Assembly: GCA_937960725.1 (NCBI GenBank) | Contig: CALGOY010000327.1 | Coordinates: 1-18,625 of the forward strand | DNA: 18,625 bases | Source of the DNA: an uncultured Bacillota bacterium | Lineage (GTDB): Bacteria > Bacillota > Clostridia > Caldicoprobacterales > UBA3941 | Direction: 5' to 3' | In this document: positions 1 through 7,308 of the stretch, in pieces | How positions within the stretch are numbered: the stretch's first letter is position 1 | Layout: each line of letters opens with the position of its first letter | The notes under the pieces: model-generated | Databases searched by the model: none | Told to the model about the DNA's origin: nothing | The model's input: the letters and a program-made list of their open reading frames with translations, nothing else | Program-made: the position numbers and the translations under genes

Positions 1-28
1 TATATGCTCTTTATGTCGCTAAAGCAGC

Positions 29-772
29 CTATACCATGCGATTGATCTCTTTTTTTAATCTTTTTATAATTCTTTTCTCCAGCCTGGAAATATAAGATTG
101 GGAGATGCCGAGAAGGTCCGCCACCTCTTTTTGGGTTTTTTCCGTACCATCCTTTAGGCCAAATCTAAGCTCCATGATCTTCTTCTCCCGCCTTGACAGC
201 TTATTTATAGCAATATTTAATAGCTCTTTATCTACTTCATCCTCGATATATTTATACACCAAATCGTTATCTGTACCTAGGATATCCGACAATAGCAGCT
301 CGTTGCCGTCCCAATCAATGTTTAATGGCTCATCAAAGGATATTTCCGCTTTTAATTTATAGTTTCTCCTAAGATACATCAATATTTCGTTTTCTATACA
401 GCGGGAAGCGTATGTAGCCAACTTAATCTTTTTGAAGGGATCGAAAGTATTAACAGCCTTTATAAGTCCGATAGTTCCTATAGAAATCAGATCCTCTACC
501 CCTACGCCGGTGTTTTCGAATTTTCTGGCTATGTATACTACCAACCTCAAATTGCGCTCTATAAGCGTCCCCTTTACAGATTCGTCCCCTTTTCTCAGCT
601 GTTCCAATAGCTGGCTCTCCTCTTCTGGCGATAGAGGAGGAGGAAGTACCTCGCTTCCGCTGATATAAAAAATCGGAAATCTTCCTAGGTTTGGAATTCT
701 CCGCAAAAGTTCGATTTTCAACCGTTGCAAGTAGTAATTTAGCTTTGCCCGAAGCATTCTATGAAATCCCAT
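29..772 (-). CDS. sigE: Sporulation sigma factor sigma-E (pro-form)
   Basis: The 247-residue sigma-70 family factor has region 2 nearly invariant ([17 protein letters not shown] to [17 protein letters not shown]). [23 protein letters not shown] follows, and region 4 has the helix-turn-helix [22 protein letters not shown]. It directs early mother-cell transcription during sporulation. An amphipathic, basic pro-sequence of about 35 residues precedes [21 protein letters not shown] at 6 nt from the ATG supports the long start over the ATG at codon 6. The pro-sequence is some 8 residues longer than in B. subtilis, and the presumed cleavage region is divergent. sigG usually follows but is outside the window. 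Confidence 0.97.
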   Translation of the reverse strand: MGFHRMLRAKLNYYLQRLKIELLRRIPNLGRFPIFYISGSEVLPPPLSPEEESQLLEQLRKGDESVKGTLIERNLRLVVYIARKFENTGVGVEDLISIGTIGLIKAVNTFDPFKKIKLATYASRCIENEILMYLRRNYKLKAEISFDEPLNIDWDGNELLLSDILGTDNDLVYKYIEDEVDKELLNIAINKLSRREKKIMELRFGLKDGTEKTQKEVADLLGISQSYISRLEKRIIKRLKKEINRMV

Positions 773-802
773 CGAAGCCCTCCTTCCCCAATATAATAAG
801 CA

Positions 803-1705
803 TCATGCTATGATTTCAGGATGTATCAGAGCATGATATTGTTCATCTTTTGACAGCCTTTGATTATATATTCCTATAATAGTATTATTTATTACATGCC
901 ATTTTTCATCCATAAACACCAATACCCGGTCGGGTTTAAAACCTATTAACATTCCATTGGCTTTACCCAGAGCCGTATATGGAATCATTCTAAACCTTTC
1001 AGCCCATGAACAGCTGCTGATCATTTTTGCTACAAATTCCAGGTCATTTTCCTGCTCACTGGTAAAAACCATCCTAACCTCTATGGGCAATATAGACTTA
1101 ATCTGTTGATATTCAACAACTATGACGGGGGCATGGCTTATGGGGTCACATAGTGCATTTCCCGTATCTAGTAGTGCGCTGACTAACACGCTTTTTTTAT
1201 CAAATTCGATAGCTACCTTGTATAGAAGCTTCGACTTTAAATGTCTATTTCGAATAATAATCCAAAGTCCGCGGAATAAAATAATTACTAACGTAGTAGA
1301 AATAAATAGTACCTTAACCGGGTAGTTTTTTATATAGAATACTCCTCCGGATATTTCTATGGTATCTTCAGTAAAATAATATAGGCCCAGGGCAGCTCCT
1401 CCAAACACAAAAGTCACAGCGTAAAAAGTAGCTAGTATTTTTAAATATTCTTTCAATGAGTTAAATTCATAAGCAATGAGTAGCATAGTCAGAGAAAGAG
1501 CGATTTTCATTGTAAATCTGGTAAGCAGCTCAAACTGCGGAATGAAAAGCGCAGCCGCATAGGTAGCCCCTAATAGAGCTGCTAGCCAAAGCCTCCATAC
1601 AGCTCCTTGGCTTTTTGCGATTTTTGATGTAATCCAAAGTATAATAAAATTCATAAGTAAATTATCTATCCATAATATATCCAAATATCTATATTCTACC
1701 GCCAC
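803..1705 (-). CDS. spoIIGA: Pro-sigma-E processing peptidase SpoIIGA
   Basis: The 300-residue membrane aspartic protease has about five hydrophobic segments in its first 150 residues and a cytosolic protease domain behind them. The domain has the active-site motif LLDTGNALCDPIS (D180) and the conserved RMIPYTALGKANGMLIGFKPD. Family knowledge: it dimerises in the mother cell and, after a SpoIIR signal from the forespore, removes the pro-sequence of sigma-E encoded next door. The start is GTG with AAGGAAGGG upstream; an ATG five bases earlier is out of frame. It lies 30 nt before sigE. Confidence 0.95.
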   Translation of the reverse strand: MAVEYRYLDILWIDNLLMNFIILWITSKIAKSQGAVWRLWLAALLGATYAAALFIPQFELLTRFTMKIALSLTMLLIAYEFNSLKEYLKILATFYAVTFVFGGAALGLYYFTEDTIEISGGVFYIKNYPVKVLFISTTLVIILFRGLWIIIRNRHLKSKLLYKVAIEFDKKSVLVSALLDTGNALCDPISHAPVIVVEYQQIKSILPIEVRMVFTSEQENDLEFVAKMISSCSWAERFRMIPYTALGKANGMLIGFKPDRVLVFMDEKWHVINNTIIGIYNQRLSKDEQYHALIHPEIIA

Positions 1706-1737
1706 CCCATTCCCTTCCTTTACATTACATTGTCCTT

Positions 1738-1781
1738 ATTATACATCAATTAGTCATAAAAACTTGTAGAAAGCTGTCCTT
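1738..1781 (-). promoter_or_regulatory. Candidate Spo0A-activated spoIIG-type promoter
   Basis: The coding strand has a perfect -10, TATAAT (1743-1738), but no -35 at 17 nt. Instead, on the plus strand TGTAGAA (1765-1771) matches 6 of 7 positions of the Spo0A box TGTCGAA. A weaker TGTCCTT sits exactly 10 bp further (1775-1781, 4 of 7). In B. subtilis the spoIIG promoter has an abnormally long -35 to -10 distance of 22 bp with tandem Spo0A boxes over the -35. Here the nearer box begins 21 nt from the -10, the same architecture. The assignment is inference. Confidence 0.5.
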
Positions 1782-1789
1782 CAAGGCAA

Positions 1790-1831
1790 AAAAATAAACG
1801 ACAATAAAATGTTTTATTGTCGTTTATTTTT
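1790..1831 (-). terminator. Rho-independent terminator after ftsZ
   Basis: A perfect 20-bp stem (1790-1809 with 1812-1831), AT-rich with a central GTCG/CGAC, runs into a stretch of seven T in minus-strand reading, 29 nt after the ftsZ stop. It is close to symmetrical and could also work in the other direction. It separates the division operon from spoIIGA-sigE. Confidence 0.85.
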
Positions 1832-1860
1832 GTATATGTGCATCTATTTAATTAAATTAA

Positions 1861-2952
1861 TTACTTAAACCTACTTCTGCGTAAAAAAGTAGGTATATCT
1901 AAAAGATCATTATACTCATCCTTTGAAGATCTAGAGCCAGACTGTGTACCTGTCCAGCTATCATTTCTTCTTGCAACTTCATCTGAAGCTTTATCTGACG
2001 GCTGCTCAAAACCTGTAGCAATTACAGTAATACGAATCTCATCCTCTAAACTTTCGTCAATTACTGCACCAAATATTATGTTTACATCTGGATCCGATGA
2101 CTGAGCTACCAGTTCTGCTGCCTCATTCACTTCGAAAAGCCCTAGATCAGCGCCTCCAGTAATGTTGAGCAGTACTCCTTTTGCCCCCTGGATGCTCGTT
2201 TCTAAAAGGGGACTATGAATGGCCTGTTTAGCCGCTTCTGTAGCCCTGTTCTCACCGCTGCCTCTGCCAATGCCCATGTGAGCTAGTCCCTGTTCCTTCA
2301 TTATAGTCCTTACATCGGCAAAGTCTAAGTTTACCAGACCCGGTACAGCTATCAAATCCGATATACCCTGTACTCCTTGTCTGAGAACATCATCGGCGAT
2401 CTTGAATGCTTCTATCATAGAGGTCCGCCTTTCTACTACTTGGAGCAAGCGGTCATTTGGGATAATAACGAGAGTATCTACATTTTTCTTTAAATTCTCT
2501 ATCCCCATTTCGGCATTTTGCATCCTCTTTCTGCCTTCAAATGAAAATGGCTTCGTCACAACTCCCACCGTTAAAATGCCCATGCTCTTTGCTATTTCCG
2601 CCACAATAGGAGCTGCCCCTGTACCTGTTCCTCCGCCCATACCGGCGGTGATAAATACCATGTCTGAACCTTTCAAGGACTGCTCTATCTCATCTCTGCT
2701 TTCTTCCGCAGCTTTTTTCCCTATCTCAGGATTAGCGCCTGCACCTAGCCCCTTTGTGAGCTTTTCTCCAATCTGAATCTTGTGATTAGCCTCAGATAAA
2801 TGCAAGGCCTGCTTGTCCGTATTGATGGATATAAAATCTACTCCCTTTAATCCAAACTGGATCATGCGGGTAACGGCGCTATTTCCTCCGCCTCCAACGC
2901 CTACTACTTTTATCTGAGCAAAGTGATCCATCTCGATATCAAATTCCAGCAC
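1861..2952 (-). CDS. ftsZ: Cell-division GTPase FtsZ
   Basis: The tubulin-like GTPase polymerises into the division ring. The 363-residue protein has [12 protein letters not shown] (16-27), the GGGTGTG signature (106-112) and the synergy-loop aspartates in [12 protein letters not shown] short linker of about 30 residues leads to the C-terminal peptide DIPTFLRR, which in the family binds membrane tethers such as FtsA and SepF. The start is GTG behind GGGGGAGG at about 7 nt. An internal ATG at codon 8 has no ribosome binding site. It is followed by its own terminator. Confidence 0.98.
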   Translation of the reverse strand: MLEFDIEMDHFAQIKVVGVGGGGNSAVTRMIQFGLKGVDFISINTDKQALHLSEANHKIQIGEKLTKGLGAGANPEIGKKAAEESRDEIEQSLKGSDMVFITAGMGGGTGTGAAPIVAEIAKSMGILTVGVVTKPFSFEGRKRMQNAEMGIENLKKNVDTLVIIPNDRLLQVVERRTSMIEAFKIADDVLRQGVQGISDLIAVPGLVNLDFADVRTIMKEQGLAHMGIGRGSGENRATEAAKQAIHSPLLETSIQGAKGVLLNITGGADLGLFEVNEAAELVAQSSDPDVNIIFGAVIDESLEDEIRITVIATGFEQPSDKASDEVARRNDSWTGTQSGSRSSKDEYNDLLDIPTFLRRSRFK

Positions 2953-3189
2953 AACTGATCCTCCCCCTCGGTTAAATTAATACCATCGCCCCATAATGGA
3001 TATAGGTGATATTTTAAAGCAATAAACTATATTACTATTGCATTCGAAAACTCATAAATAATTTATACTACGGTTATACGAAAAAATTTTTTCCAAAAGT
3101 TTCAATAGAAATCAACCTAAAATAAAAATTATATTCTAATTATATATACTTAATGTTATCATAAATCTGATTAAAATAAAATCTATTTA
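2953..3189 (-). other. AT-rich spacer upstream of ftsZ
   Basis: This 237-nt stretch has no open frame worth calling and is much richer in A and T than its neighbours. On the coding strand it contains two TATAAT hexamers (3144-3139 and 3133-3128) and a TTGAAA near 3100, but no pair at 16-18 nt spacing. A 14-bp perfect palindrome, GAAAAAATTTTTTC, lies at 3080-3093. It probably carries one or more ftsZ promoters that I cannot place. Just before ftsZ is a strong GGGGGAGGAT ribosome binding site. Confidence 0.5.
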
Positions 3190-3555
3190 TTAACTATTTT
3201 CATCCTGAGCAACGAATTTTTTCCGCAGATATGCTAATAAGTACCTTCTCAACATCGCAAAATTTTGGAATAACCTACTTCCAAATGCAAATATAGCTGC
3301 TAAATAAATGGGAACATCTAGTCTATCCCCTATATAGGTAAGGCCTGCAGCTAAAAATGCATTCCCAAAAAAACCTGATATGAACACATCGGTTTCAAAT
3401 TTTTTCTCCAAACTAGCCCGAATCCCGCCAAATACAGAATCCAGCGCCGCCAGCACAGCAATAGACATATAGGATGCATAAGCAGTTGGAATCTGAACGG
3501 GAATTACCAGCCCTAGTATAATGCCGATTAGAAGGCCTAAAATAGGTATCCACAC
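3190..3555 (-). CDS. sbp: Small basic protein Sbp (DUF1290)
   Basis: The 121-residue integral membrane protein has about four hydrophobic segments and a basic C-terminal part (LRRYLLAYLRKKF). The start MWIPILGLLIG and the central ALDSVFGGIRA are typical of the family next to ylxX in Bacillus and Clostridia. The function is not established. I prefer the GTG at 3555, which has GAGG 9 nt upstream, over the GTG at 3564, where that sequence directly abuts the codon. After this gene the cluster normally continues with ftsA or ftsZ; here ftsZ follows after 237 nt. Confidence 0.87.
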   Translation of the reverse strand: MWIPILGLLIGIILGLVIPVQIPTAYASYMSIAVLAALDSVFGGIRASLEKKFETDVFISGFFGNAFLAAGLTYIGDRLDVPIYLAAIFAFGSRLFQNFAMLRRYLLAYLRKKFVAQDENS

Positions 3556-3556
3556 T

Positions 3557-4336
3557 TTATTCACCCTCTTCTACTGGTTTTGCATACTTAAATAAATCTC
3601 CCCCTATATATCTAGGAATTACAATTCTGTCCTTTTTAGCTATGCTAAATTCAAGCCCCCAAAATGTTAATGTATGATAAATGCTGTCTTCCCTTTGAAA
3701 ATATGCCGCCAGCTCATCTGGGTCTCCGATAGCATGGATTGTAAATGGGGGTGCAAATCGCTGTTCCTTACCTACATTAATGGTAGGGCCCCCACAGCTG
3801 ATTCGGGAAGTTGCAAGTATCCTGACACCATTAATAGCAATAGCCTCCGCCCCAGCAGCACGGAGTTCATTCACCACGTTTAGCAAGTCGCTATCATGTA
3901 CGATATAATAACTCAACATTCCCGGATCATTGGTTAGGATGCTCTCCCGCTTTCTATCGTTTAATACAATTTCAATCCCCGGCCCTTCCACATCTATAGC
4001 TCCTGCCAAAATTCGGCTATTAGTAAGCTCTTCTTGTATTTCCTCGCCATCATAGCTTTTTTCGGCAGCAGCTTTTTCATATATCGATATAACTTCCTCT
4101 AAAGACCTAAGCTTCTCCATCAACCTTTCTTTTCTTTCTTCCAAGAGTTCCTTTTCATTCAAATAGGACTCAATTGTCTTAATTCTATCAGCATCCATAT
4201 ATCGGCCAATTCTCTCAAAGGACAGCATACTACCTAGACCTAATTCGGGATATTGGGCATCAAAGGCCCTTATCAGCAAAAAGCCCACCAATACCCCTAT
4301 CAAGCTGAGTATCCATATATCTTTCTTTTTATTCAT
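3557..4336 (-). CDS. ylxX: DUF881 family protein, YlxX-like (second of a tandem pair)
   Basis: The 259-residue paralogue of the preceding gene has a membrane segment at about 7-23, a coiled coil at about 50-92 and a C-terminal DUF881 domain from VEGPGIEIVL (117), with NELRAAGAEAIAINGVRI (156-173). The function is unknown and the protein is likely extracytoplasmic. Its region between helix and coil is longer than in the first copy. I chose the ATG at 4336, with GAGGAG 9 nt upstream immediately after the previous stop codon. An in-frame ATG 15 codons earlier would overlap the upstream gene and lacks that spacing. The stop lies one nucleotide before the preferred sbp start, indicating coupled translation. 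Confidence 0.85.
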   Translation of the reverse strand: MNKKKDIWILSLIGVLVGFLLIRAFDAQYPELGLGSMLSFERIGRYMDADRIKTIESYLNEKELLEERKERLMEKLRSLEEVISIYEKAAAEKSYDGEEIQEELTNSRILAGAIDVEGPGIEIVLNDRKRESILTNDPGMLSYYIVHDSDLLNVVNELRAAGAEAIAINGVRILATSRISCGGPTINVGKEQRFAPPFTIHAIGDPDELAAYFQREDSIYHTLTFWGLEFSIAKKDRIVIPRYIGGDLFKYAKPVEEGE

Positions 4337-4349
4337 GCTGCGAATCTCC

Positions 4350-5075
4350 TCACGATTTTTTATCTTGAAGAGGCTGTGCAAACTTATAATTGATTATTCC
4401 ATCGTAGCCAGGTATAGTAAGCTTGTCCTCTGTCCTTATTTTTATATCCAATATCTCCCCCAGATTATCTACGACTCCACCTAGAAGCTTGAGGGCTGCT
4501 TCTAGATTTTCGGGATTTCCTATAGCTTTAATTTCAAATGGCACTGAATGCCTGTTTGTATTAATCACTATATAATCCCCAGCATTTCGAATCTCGGTGG
4601 TAGCAACGATCCGTTCACCATTGACGGCAATCGCTTCCGCCCCAGCGGCATTTAATTCATTCACCAGTTTTAAGAGGTCTTCATAGTGTACAGCCTGGAC
4701 GATCTGACCACCGCCGCTTATATCGTTAATATAGAGATTATCAACCGTCACCACAACCCCAGGCCCTTCCACCGGGAGCAATCCTGCTTGCATCTTGACC
4801 TTAGATAGTTCCTCCATTAAAGCTTGATATTCGCTGCCTTCTTCCTCGGCTGCGCTTTCATACTTTTCGATAATATCTTCGTATTCCTGTATCCTTCTTA
4901 TCAATTCCTCATTATCTTCCCTCAGCTTTTTGATCTCAGCCGTTAATTGCTCTGTTCGCTGGATGGATACATTGCCACCAACCTTCTGTACATTTTTAAA
5001 CTGGCCTGCTAGTGCAAGTCCTAGTATAAGGCTTACAAGTCCAACAGCAAGCTGAGCACTAATAGATTTCTTCAT
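4350..5075 (-). CDS. ylxW: DUF881 family protein, YlxW-like (first of a tandem pair)
   Basis: The 241-residue protein has an N-terminal membrane segment (about 9-25), a long coiled coil (about 40-95) and a compact C-terminal DUF881 domain. The domain begins at LPVEGPGVVVTV and carries the hallmark NELNAAGAEAIAVNGERI (139-156). It most likely faces outside the cell. The biochemical function of DUF881 proteins is not established; they are recurrent neighbours of divIB, sbp and ftsZ in Firmicutes. The start ATG has AGGTGA upstream, overlapping the divIB stop. The downstream paralogue begins 13 nt after this gene, and the two share the AAGAEAIA-NG-RI-AT core. Confidence 0.85.
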   Translation of the reverse strand: MKKSISAQLAVGLVSLILGLALAGQFKNVQKVGGNVSIQRTEQLTAEIKKLREDNEELIRRIQEYEDIIEKYESAAEEEGSEYQALMEELSKVKMQAGLLPVEGPGVVVTVDNLYINDISGGGQIVQAVHYEDLLKLVNELNAAGAEAIAVNGERIVATTEIRNAGDYIVINTNRHSVPFEIKAIGNPENLEAALKLLGGVVDNLGEILDIKIRTEDKLTIPGYDGIINYKFAQPLQDKKS

Positions 5076-5084
5076 AAGCTCACC

Positions 5085-5819
5085 TCAACTTCCACCAGGA
5101 TAGAAAACAGGTTGCGATGCAGCGCTTACATCTAAAACTCCACCCAAAACTCCGTTTATCGTTTTTTGAACATCCTCGCTTGTCAGCCATATAAGTTTCT
5201 TTTTAACGTCTAGCGCTTGTCCAATTCTTACCTGTATTCCTGTATTTAACACCATATATATATCGTCAATATTTTCCATCCTTATTTCAGATATCTGATC
5301 CTGCAGCTCCAGCTCATATACAGAATCTAGGATTCGCTGCAGGGCAGTCAATTGATACTCTTCATTTACCCCAATTCTTTTACCAACTACAAAGCTATTT
5401 ATGGGAATACCTTGAACGATAGGATACTCAATAACCCCTAGTTCACTTTTGATCTCCAGAATATATCCCTCTTTATCAATGATAAAATAAGAGTTTAAAT
5501 ATGGAATAATAGCTGCAGGCTCTCTCTCTCTAACTGTTATAATTACCCGATCTGGATACTTTCGCTCTATAGAAACTACATCTAAATAAGGATCCATCTC
5601 TATTCTTTTTTCGATCAATTCTTTATCCAGCTTGAATATATTATCTCCATATACAATACCCGATCTGTTTACTATATCATTATACACTATTTTATCATTG
5701 CCCAAAACCGTTATTTCTTTGATCTGAAAGATCTCAGCCCCTATTAAAACCATCCCCGTCAAGGCCGAGAGCAATATAAGAATCAGTAGCATCCCTTTTT
5801 TCTTTTGTTGGACCCCCAT
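5085..5819 (-). CDS. divIB: Cell-division protein DivIB/FtsQ
   Basis: The 244-residue bitopic membrane protein has a short basic cytoplasmic tail, one transmembrane helix (about 10-30), a POTRA domain (about 33-100, FQIKEITVLGN to RERE) and a beta domain to the C-terminus. Family knowledge: it bridges FtsL/DivIC and the septal PBP outside the membrane. I place the start at the ATG at 5819 because GGAG lies 7 nt before it. The in-frame ATG six codons upstream lacks a ribosome binding site. The gene comes 124 nt after murA and 9 nt before the first DUF881 gene. Confidence 0.92.
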   Translation of the reverse strand: MGVQQKKKGMLLILILLSALTGMVLIGAEIFQIKEITVLGNDKIVYNDIVNRSGIVYGDNIFKLDKELIEKRIEMDPYLDVVSIERKYPDRVIITVREREPAAIIPYLNSYFIIDKEGYILEIKSELGVIEYPIVQGIPINSFVVGKRIGVNEEYQLTALQRILDSVYELELQDQISEIRMENIDDIYMVLNTGIQVRIGQALDVKKKLIWLTSEDVQKTINGVLGGVLDVSAASQPVFYPGGS

Positions 5820-5868
5820 CAAATCACTCCATCTCATAAATAGCAGCTATAGACAGATGTATAGGAAA

Positions 5869-5921
5869 GCAGTAAAACTGCAAGCGAGGAGTTGGAAAGG
5901 ATAGCTCCTTCCCAATCCCTC
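5869..5921 (-). other. Tandem RNA hairpins between murA and divIB
   Basis: A 16-bp imperfect hairpin (arms 5921-5906 and 5901-5886, 4-nt loop) is followed on the coding strand by a 5-bp hairpin (GCAGT/ACTGC, 5881-5869). As minus-strand RNA the long stem has one mismatch and two G-U pairs, while the plus-strand reading has two mismatches. This hints that the structure matters in the operon transcript. No U-run follows the long stem in that direction, so it is not a standard terminator. It could be a partial attenuator, a processing site or a stabilising element. Confidence 0.5.
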
Positions 5922-5943
5922 TGTTTATTTTTGCTGTATAATA

Positions 5944-7200
5944 TCAATCCTCTTCCCTAACAATGTCAGCGCCTATACTCCTTAGGTTCCCCTCCAGATT
6001 ATCATATCCTCTATCTATATGATGGATATTTTCTACAACAGTACAGCCGTCGGCCCGCAGGCCAGCCAACACCAGAGCTGCACCTCCCCTTAGATCCCTT
6101 GAAACTACAGTAGTCCCGGTAAGCCTATCGACCCCTTGAATTATGGCAGGCTTTCCTTCTACCCTACGATTGGCTCCCATCCTTCTAAGTTCCGGCACGT
6201 GCTTATATCTGTTCTCAAAGATCGTCTCAGTAACCACGCTGGTACCTCGGGCTATCGTTAGATAGCTCATCAGTAAAGCCTGCATATCTGTTGGAAAACC
6301 TGGATAAGGTAGGGTTATAGTATGCTCGATTGCATTGGGTCTTTCAGGAGCAGATATATAAACGGAGTTTTTATAGGGTTTAACAATGCAGCCAGAGCTT
6401 CTAAGCTTAGCTATAATAGACTGTATGTGCTCTATAACTACATTGTCTACCATTATGCTGCTTCCTGTTATGGCAGCAGCCAATAAGTAAGTACCCGTTA
6501 CAATCCGATCAGGTATGACAGTATACTCTGTCGTATCATATTTTTCTTTACCTTCAATAATTATGGTATTAGTCCCAGCTCCGGAGACATTTCCTCCCAT
6601 GGAGTTTATGAAATTCTGAAGGTCTACGATCTCCGGCTCTTTAGCAGCATTTCTAATTACAGTATATCCCTTTGCTCGGCTGGCAGCCAATATTATATTC
6701 TCTGTTGCCCCAACACTCGGATAATCTAGGTGAATATCTGCTCCTCTAAGTTCATCGACTGAACAATCCAGATATCCATGGGATTCATCAATCTTAACTC
6801 CCAGCTGTCTTAGTCCAGATAGATGTAAGTCTATGGGCCTTTGGCCAATCTCACACCCTCCCGGGTAGGTCACCCTTGCTTTACCCGTCCTAGCTAGCAT
6901 AGCCCCCAAAAATATAATTGACGAGCGGAGCTCCCTCACATAGCGATCCGGAATCACCGAAGTTGATAAAGTGGAAGGGTCAATTATAAGGGTAGTTCCT
7001 TCCCTCTTTGTCTTGCAACCGATAGCTTCTAGAATAAGTAACATATTCTCAACATCGGTCAGTCTAGGACAATCGTGGATGATAACCGGTTTAGATGTAA
7101 GTATAACTGCAGCCAAAATGGGCAAAATGGAGTTTTTGGCTCCCGTCACCCTGATGCGCCCTTCGAGTTTATTTCCTCCTTTAATTATATATTTAGCCAC
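5944..7200 (-). CDS. murA: UDP-N-acetylglucosamine 1-carboxyvinyltransferase MurA
   Basis: This is the first committed enzyme of peptidoglycan synthesis, transferring enolpyruvate from PEP to UDP-GlcNAc in the cytoplasm. The 418-residue protein matches family length. It has the substrate-binding K22-N23 in TGAKNS, the loop cysteine in PGGCEIGQRP (C116, the fosfomycin-targeted residue in the family) and D305 in PGFPTDMQA. The start is GTG behind AGAGGTG; an overlapping ATG five bases earlier is in another frame. The gene occupies the site where murG, and in Bacillus murB, would be expected. It is flanked on both sides by 100-plus-nt spacers with secondary structure, suggesting its expression is set separately from the rest of the operon. 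Confidence 0.97.
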   Translation of the reverse strand: MAKYIIKGGNKLEGRIRVTGAKNSILPILAAVILTSKPVIIHDCPRLTDVENMLLILEAIGCKTKREGTTLIIDPSTLSTSVIPDRYVRELRSSIIFLGAMLARTGKARVTYPGGCEIGQRPIDLHLSGLRQLGVKIDESHGYLDCSVDELRGADIHLDYPSVGATENIILAASRAKGYTVIRNAAKEPEIVDLQNFINSMGGNVSGAGTNTIIIEGKEKYDTTEYTVIPDRIVTGTYLLAAAITGSSIMVDNVVIEHIQSIIAKLRSSGCIVKPYKNSVYISAPERPNAIEHTITLPYPGFPTDMQALLMSYLTIARGTSVVTETIFENRYKHVPELRRMGANRRVEGKPAIIQGVDRLTGTTVVSRDLRGGAALVLAGLRADGCTVVENIHHIDRGYDNLEGNLRSIGADIVREED

Positions 7201-7204
7201 GGCA

Positions 7205-7285
7205 TAACACCTCTTTCAAATTGCTAAATGAAGTATACCAAGCAATGATCCACTATCATTTTATGCAGCATTTATAGAGGTGTTA
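7205..7285 (-). promoter_or_regulatory. Structured murA leader: inverted repeat pairing with the murA ribosome binding site
   Basis: In the 108-nt ftsW-murA spacer the coding strand carries TAACACCTCT (7285-7276) and its perfect 10-nt complement AGAGGTGTTA (7214-7205). The second arm contains the AGAGGTG that serves as the murA ribosome binding site, 7 nt before the GTG start. Between the arms, AATGAT-N5-ATCATT (7260-7244) could form an inner hairpin, and TTGCT/AGCAA (7245-7241 and 7225-7221) an alternative one. Operon read-through RNA could therefore hide the initiation site. No known riboswitch class is recognised. The pairing is directly visible; the regulatory role is inference. Confidence 0.55.
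7232..7240 (-). promoter_or_regulatory. Possible extended -10 promoter for murA
   Basis: The coding strand reads TGGTATACT, matching the TGN-TATAAT extended -10 form with one mismatch. No good -35 lies 17-18 nt upstream. A transcript starting near 7225 would lack the upstream arm of the inverted repeat and so leave the murA ribosome binding site free. Confidence 0.3.
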
Positions 7286-7308
7286 CTACCGAGCTTTTGC
7301 TGGAGACT

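Noticed and set aside
1..28. Start of sigG
   Set aside because: Gene order predicts it just beyond the window, but the 28 nt present contain nothing that identifies it.
2402..2776. 124-codon plus-strand open frame
   Set aside because: It is antisense to the most conserved part of ftsZ; the proline-rich, low-complexity product is a mirror of the glycine-rich GTPase motifs.
3080..3093. Perfect 14-bp palindrome GAAAAAATTTTTTC as operator or terminator
   Set aside because: A-tract followed by T-tract palindromes are expected in such AT-rich DNA; it makes a weak stem with no separate U-run, and no flanking repeat supports a binding site.
5886..5921. Rho-independent terminator on the plus strand
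   Set aside because: A T-rich stretch follows in that direction, but there is no plus-strand gene to terminate and the stem is less well paired in that reading.
7201..7308. Remnant of murG in the ftsW-murA spacer
   Set aside because: No frame in the 108 nt shows a stretch resembling MurG; the spacer is explained better as a structured leader.
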